Positions 58,919 through 64,000 of a stretch of DNA of 64,000 bases are shown piece by piece; positions within the stretch are counted from its first letter, which is position 1; the number at the start of each line of letters is the position of its first letter. The position numbers were made by a program, and so were the translations under genes. The notes under the pieces are model-generated. The model was not told where the DNA came from, made no database searches, and saw nothing but the letters and a program-made list of their open reading frames with translations. The DNA lies in the NCBI GenBank assembly GCA_013180625.2, contig SNVD02008113.1, positions 248,001-312,000 on the forward strand, in the 5' to 3' direction. The DNA comes from Boswellia sacra (taxonomy: Eukaryota > Streptophyta > Magnoliopsida > Sapindales > Burseraceae).

Positions 58919-59390
58919 CTCTTTGACATCTTGATCTGTAGCAAAGCCTTCCTGCACCATGTTTGCTCCGACATAAATGGCCATTTGAACAAGCTCTTTG
59001 ACATCTACGCGCAGAATCCGGCAAGCTCACGCCACCTGCACTGTGTCCCACTAATATCACCTGCAGTTAACCGAAATTAACTTCCCGTTAACTGTAAACA
59101 AGATGTTTTATCTATTAAGACTCAAGAGAGAGAGAAATGATGCATGCACGTACGCACCTTTTCATCCTCTGGCAAGCTGAGCAAGAAGTCAATCAGAGGC
59201 TTATTATGATCTTCAAAGTTGAGGACTGAATTGGGATCAGATGGGTCGATTCCAGCACTTTTGAGGTTAACGCGTGTGACCTTGTAACCTGATCTTTCCG
59301 TAAGAAAGCGGAGCTTGTACAGCACGATGCTCCCTGGCTCGCACCATGGACTAGAAGGAAGTGATAGTTTGGAGCACTTGGTTCACTCAT
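58919..59390 (-). pseudogene. MES: Methylesterase (SABP2/MES family) pseudogene, exons 1 and 2 only
   Basis: MES proteins are alpha/beta hydrolases that demethylate methyl salicylate, methyl jasmonate or methyl-IAA. Exon 1 (59390-59158) begins MSEPSAPNYHFLLVHGAS and runs through SGYKVTRVNL and the LLSLPEDEKV stretch to a GTGCGT donor. Exon 2 (59060-58919) follows CTGCAG with VILVGHSAGG, which holds the catalytic Ser, and ends at GTAAGT. Breaks: a one-base deletion after VHGASQGASC (the family has GAWCWYK) shifts the frame near 59330; a second shift lies in exon 2 between GHSAGGVSLP and the VQMAIYVGANM part near 59000; the Trp of GAWC is Ser. Exon 3, with the catalytic Asp and His, was not found down to 58100. 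Splice sites and promoter survive, so the loss looks fairly recent. Confidence 0.9.
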
Positions 59391-59496
59391 ATTATTAATT
59401 CTCACACACACCAGCTAGTACTACTCTCAAAATTTGATATATATTTAATCTAGCTTCTGGGCTATCGTTTTCTTTTCTTCAGCAGCCTTGCAAACT

Positions 59497-59504
59497 CTTA
59501 TATA
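59497..59504 (-). promoter_or_regulatory. TATA box of the methylesterase pseudogene
   Basis: TATATAAG on the minus strand about 105 bases before the MSEP start codon. Confidence 0.55.
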
Positions 59505-60583
59505 GTCGCCAAATCCAGGCTTTCAGATCAGGACCCTAATGGCTGACATCTAGCCCCTTCAACCGCTTTTTCTACTTTGTCTTGTAATTATCTTTTAATA
59601 TTAGTTAAGATTCTTTTGATTTTTTAACATCTTACTTAATTTTAGGTGTAAAGTGAGCATGACTCCTAGACTAAAGCCACTATTCAAAGCTTACGTGTAT
59701 TCGTCTAATCCCAACCCTATAATACTAGCAAGCTGGCTGTTGCCTAACAAAGATTTTCATCACAATATTCCACTTTCTTAAAATTACGGCTCTTTACATA
59801 ATCTACGACAGCTTTGCTCTCCGAGATTTCCCTCACTAATTGTAAAGATTTCGCTTAAATATTCGTTATTTTAAATAGTTAAAGAAATAATATATTTATA
59901 CTATAGAAAATAAGATTTTTATTCATAAAATTTGTTTTCTTTTTCACTAAACCCTTCCCACATAGTTATTTTCGTTACCGCAAAGTTCACTTTAATTGAT
60001 TCAAGAGTTCAATACTGCGGATATTTGTCTGTGATACGAACGTAAAAAGAACGTAAAAAATTATGTTGTTTTGGGAGGACCACTCTCCACAGAAATACCA
60101 ACAGTTTACTGAATTTTTGAAATCTAATTTTTATTCAACCACTTATCAATTTAAATACAACCATAAGATATAAAGATAAATCCAAATTAAACTAAAAATT
60201 ATTAAATAATTAACAAACTTATCCTAAACTAACCGCTAGTCCTAATAAAACTCCTACGTAAAATCCATGATCTTCCATAAATTGCCGTAGACTAACCAAA
60301 GATCTTACGGGATTTTTAACAGCTATTATTATATGCTAAATCCATCAAACTATATAATGATTAATACTACTCTTACAAACTTTACATACAAATTGATGTG
60401 ACATTATTTATTTATTCACACATCGTCACTTTTCATTAAATGGGTATATTTGTATATTTATGACTCCAATCAGCTCGTTACACATAAGTTTGTACACAAA
60501 AGTTTGTACAAAAAATTTATAACACTGACATTATTCTAATTGTAATAGATTACAATTATTAGAAAATCGACATTTTAAATTAC
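59505..60583. other. AT-rich spacer
   Basis: No gene. 60355-60540 may be a MITE: ACTACTCTTACAAACTTT on the left and AATGTCAGTGTTATAAATTT (reverse complement) on the right, with TGTACAAA words, but the pairing is imperfect. Confidence 0.45.
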
Positions 60584-61668
60584 AGGTGGGGCTATTTGCA
60601 CCCATAAAATTACTTTGAACACCCAGTTTTTAGCAAAAATATTTTTTGACTAAAGCACCCTTCCTAAATTTATTATTGAGGACAGATTAAAATAATTATC
60701 ATTACGATCTTTTACAATCAATGCCCATATCTGTCTCTTTACTGATGAACGAGAGAACATCTAACTTAATCAAATAATCTAGAATGAGATAAGGATCAAG
60801 AAGCAAATCCAATCAATAAAATAGCCCTCCTGCTAAAGTTTCTTCCCATATTTCAAGCGACTAATTTAATTAAAATTAAGTTAATATAGACGGAAGAATT
60901 TCATGGAAATACGGAAGAGTGCTAATACTACTACAGTTTAACGGGCCATGGAGATTTCTGTTTTACTTCGGCTAAAAAGCACGAGACTGCTGACAAACTT
61001 AACATATATTCAAAAAGATCGTGAGAAGAGCTTTGATATACATGGTCCCCTTTAAAAAACTACTCTGTTATCAATAAATGTTGGCTATGGTCCACCAAAG
61101 ACTTTCATCTCCTTAGATGATCAAATCAATGCTTGAAACAAGCAAGGATTACAAACGGTTCATCGTAAATAAATGACTAGAGTGAACAATAACTTGGAAT
61201 TCATTGACAATCAATTGAAAAGAAAAAATTATAACGAGATGACTGAAAAGAGATAAGATTTGTCGCTGTTATTTGGGTGTAGATGATAGTTAGGATCCTC
61301 TCCTGATCTTAACATCACCATAGCTTTTGCAGATCTTGTACCATATGGATTTTATTAAATTTAAGTGGTTGAGATCTTTTATATTCTCTCTTCTATCTCA
61401 TTTATTGCGTATTAACTACCAATCATGTATTTGTATTTTGCTAAAATGAAGGTCAAATTAGGAGAGAATCTTGATCCCTAGATAATAAGAAAGGTTTTAT
61501 TGACATTATAAGGATGGAGAGAGCGAGAGAGAGTAAGAAGGGTTTTATGGGTATTATTATGAATGTAGATAGTAAGTTAGTAACAATCTACTTCCAGATT
61601 TTAAAGCATGAGTGCACAAAGAAATTGGGTGTTCAGAGTATTATTTTGGGTGTAAATAGCCTCATCCT
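60584..61668. mobile_element. 1.1 kb DNA element with about 45-bp inverted repeats
   Basis: The left terminus AGGTGGGGCTATTTGCACCC and the reverse complement of the right terminus AGGATGAGGCTATTTACACC go on to share TGAACACCCA and neighbouring bases. No transposase: the 61-codon frame at 61514-61699 overlaps the right end and has no domain. No clear target duplication, so the superfamily is open (ends of this style are common in plant Mutator-like elements, an inference). Confidence 0.72.
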
Positions 61669-62744
61669 TGAATTAAATATTCAATATACTCAACATTAAA
61701 TTTAAAATATTACTTTATACACATTTAATAATTTAATAATTACCTTAATTGAACAAATTATTTATTATATTGTAATGGTGTTGGAATTTTGTTTTCTTTT
61801 ATATTACTTTTTTACTTTTTGTCATTCTTATGTTTACATAATATGAAAAATAATTGGAAACTCTTCGTTAAAATCAATTAATATTTATTGTTGTTTTGAA
61901 ATTGCAAGTTTCACACGAACGGAATTATTAAAGAAATTTTCTTTTTTTCTTAGAATTGATGATTGAAAGAGAGGAAAATAGCTCTTCTCATATGTAGCTT
62001 TAGTAAAAAAAAAGTGAAGACATAATGGTAATTGTGATTTGTCTTTTAGATTTGAATTTATGTAGTTAATTGCAAGTTATAAAAAGAAGAGCAATAAAAT
62101 TTTGTTAATTTGAGAGAAGTAAGAAATAATCGTCAAAGAGAGAATGAAGTTTGCAAGTAAAAATAGGAGATAGAGATAGAAATTCTAGCCTTGGTTTACA
62201 TGTGAATGTAATTTAGCCTTGGTTTAATTGATTGAATTAACAATGAGTTCAATATAATATTGTTGGCTGACTATGATTGAGTATCTTGGACATACTATGA
62301 TCTTAAAGTCAATCCTAGGCTTCAACTGATTGATGATCAATCCTAATTAAATTGATCAATCTTTTAATTTTTTTTGGTCATAATGGATGACAATTTTTAT
62401 TGCCACCACTTTCTAATAAATTATATATACATATATTGCTTACGAAATTATTATTGATCATCAAGATCAGATTCTCGACAAAGGACCTTATCTACTTGTT
62501 TTTTTAAACAAAATTAAGCCATTGTCATAGAAAGGGACAGTGGATTGTGCATTAGCAGTTTCTTGACTAAATTCTTAATTAAACAAAGACTACAACTAGT
62601 CCATCCACCTATTAAAAGGACAAGCTTTTCCTAGCTATTATTACTTTCAATGAAAATCAAGAAAGGAATTATTGAAAATTTTCAGATAGTTTATATCAGT
62701 TAATTAGATCATTAAAGACAGTTAACTATCATCACCTTCATATA
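61669..62744. other. AT-rich spacer, no gene seen
   Basis: No coding, repeat or RNA signal recognised on either strand. Confidence 0.5.
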
Positions 62745-63567
62745 AGTGGTGGACCCAGAATTTTTCTTTAGAGAGGCACCACATAGCTTAGAATTAAAAT
62801 AAGTATATAGTTAAATATAATAATTAATTTAATTATATTAAAAATAATTTCAAAAAAATTAAAAATTAGATAAATTTTTTATTTTTCTAATTTTTTATTT
62901 TTGAATATATATATATATGCCAGACTAAAGTAATATATTATAGTTTGAAAAAGTTTTTTAACCTATATATGAGTTTTAAAGTCTTTTGAATATTATAATT
63001 AAAATAATATGTTTTTAATAATATTTGCTTAACACTTTATATAAGAGCTAAATGCATTTAATATTTGAATTTTAATATTCTATAGCTAGAGAATTTATTT
63101 TTTGTAGTATTTGATTATCTAAATTAAGATTTTATGTAAATTAATACATTAATAATGAATTGGGTTCAAAGAATATTTATAAGAATTTAGATTGACATAG
63201 CATATGTATTGCAATAATATTTTAAATCCATTATGATTATGTATATTCTAAACGCCTTATAAATAAATCATATGAGTATATTTATCATGACATTTTCATC
63301 ATACAACAACTTAAAATAAAGGCACATAAATGAACTCACCTAACTATGTAACTCTAAGAGGGTTTAAGAGAAAAACACATAAAGTTGAGGGTGAACCAAA
63401 GGGTAAGAGGTATATTTGTTAAAATTATGTAATTTTTATATTAAGATATATTTGTTAAAATCAAGTAGTTTTTATATAAGGGTATATTTGTGACTCTTGA
63501 AATTGAAGTGGGTATTAAAAAGTTTAAATTTTCAGAGGGGGCCCTGGTCCAAGCATAGGTCCGCCTG
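62745..63567. mobile_element. Probable non-autonomous DNA element with GTGGTGGACC ends
   Basis: Left end AGTGGTGGACCCAGAATTTT; right end, reverse-complemented, CACAGGCGGACCTATGCTTG. GGGGGCCC follows inside the right end. This matches a frequent plant repeat style starting GTGGCGGACCC. The inverted match is short and no target duplication was found. Confidence 0.5.
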
Positions 63568-64000
63568 TGATTCGCATTTAATTATTCTATATATCTACAG
63601 CTAATAATATTCTTAAATTCCAAATCAAGTGTGTAAGATACGATTTTTCTCCACTATCGATCGGCATGCAAAGTTAATACGATAGATTATTAGGGGAGAG
63701 TACTATTAGTGGATAACTTTAAGCAACAAAAGGTAATATAAAATATCAGTTTTGGGTAGAGATATAAAACGTTATCATGCTAACAGAATAAAGAACTAAT
63801 AGCCTGAAATCTCAATTAGTCACGTTCTTAACAATCACAGGACAAAGAGCTGGTAACACCAATATACGAGGATTGGTAGTATATTAGACATCATCACATA
63901 TATACTATCTATCAAGTAGTTTATGTTATCCATTTCTACTCTAATTTTATATTGCTCATTCTATGATATTAATTATTCATGATATTCAAAATAGAAAAGT
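63568..64000. other. Spacer at window end, no gene seen
   Basis: AT-rich sequence without a coding signal. Anything beginning here would continue outside the window. Confidence 0.5.

Overview
This is plant nuclear DNA, almost certainly from a eudicot. It is AT-rich, has large spacers, and carries Ty1/copia, Ty3/gypsy chromovirus and Athila/Tat retrotransposons. It also holds many small inverted-repeat DNA transposons and fragments of plant genes (a LOG cytokinin-activating enzyme and a SABP2/MES-type methylesterase). No sequence here lets me name the genus. There are no rRNA, tRNA or CRISPR features. Only one small gene, at 16.3 kb, looks intact. The rest is a transposon graveyard in which the order of insertions can partly be read.

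Layout. 1-3412: 3' part of a decayed Tnt1-like copia element with its 3' LTR. 3413-5610: spacer with a diverged duplication and a GC-rich island. 5613-7043: a DNA element with long inverted repeats, containing a second one at 6107-6599. 7145-10413: a hAT-type element with a perfect 8-bp target duplication, split by a 1.9 kb solo LTR (8037-9944) that has its own 5-bp duplication. 10414-16300: spacer. 16305-16604 (-): intact 99-codon gene for a PGHY-repeat protein, with TATA box, good start context and poly(A) signal. 17719-24458: young copia element (LTRs differ at 2 of 222 positions), itself split by a second copy of the same solo-LTR family at 18215-20008. 26836-27833: a foldback element that is almost entirely one hairpin. 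27949-28089: a 141-bp Mutator-like MITE with a perfect 9-bp duplication. 29545-29787 (+): a diverged paralogue of the 16.3 kb gene.

31447-40978 (-): old Ty3/gypsy chromovirus with 2.3 kb LTRs and a chromodomain. Its right edge was later caught in a 654-bp tandem duplication (40932-42282). 42696-55291 (-): an Athila/Tat-type element with 1.4-1.5 kb LTRs and a tRNA-Asp-type primer site. In its 3' spacer, where related elements carry an env-like frame, lies an intronless LOG coding sequence in the same orientation as pol (46101-46739). Both large elements sit inside older repetitive DNA that resumes at 55292. 58919-59390 (-): the first two exons of a frameshifted methylesterase pseudogene. 58.1-63.6 kb: further MITE-type elements.

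The most interesting points are the LOG coding sequence inside the retrotransposon, the two-member family of unrecognised PGHY-repeat proteins, and the well-resolved nested insertions whose exact target duplications I could read. Copia, gypsy, Athila, hAT and MITE boundaries with matching target duplications are firm. Spacer descriptions and MITE family names are weaker.
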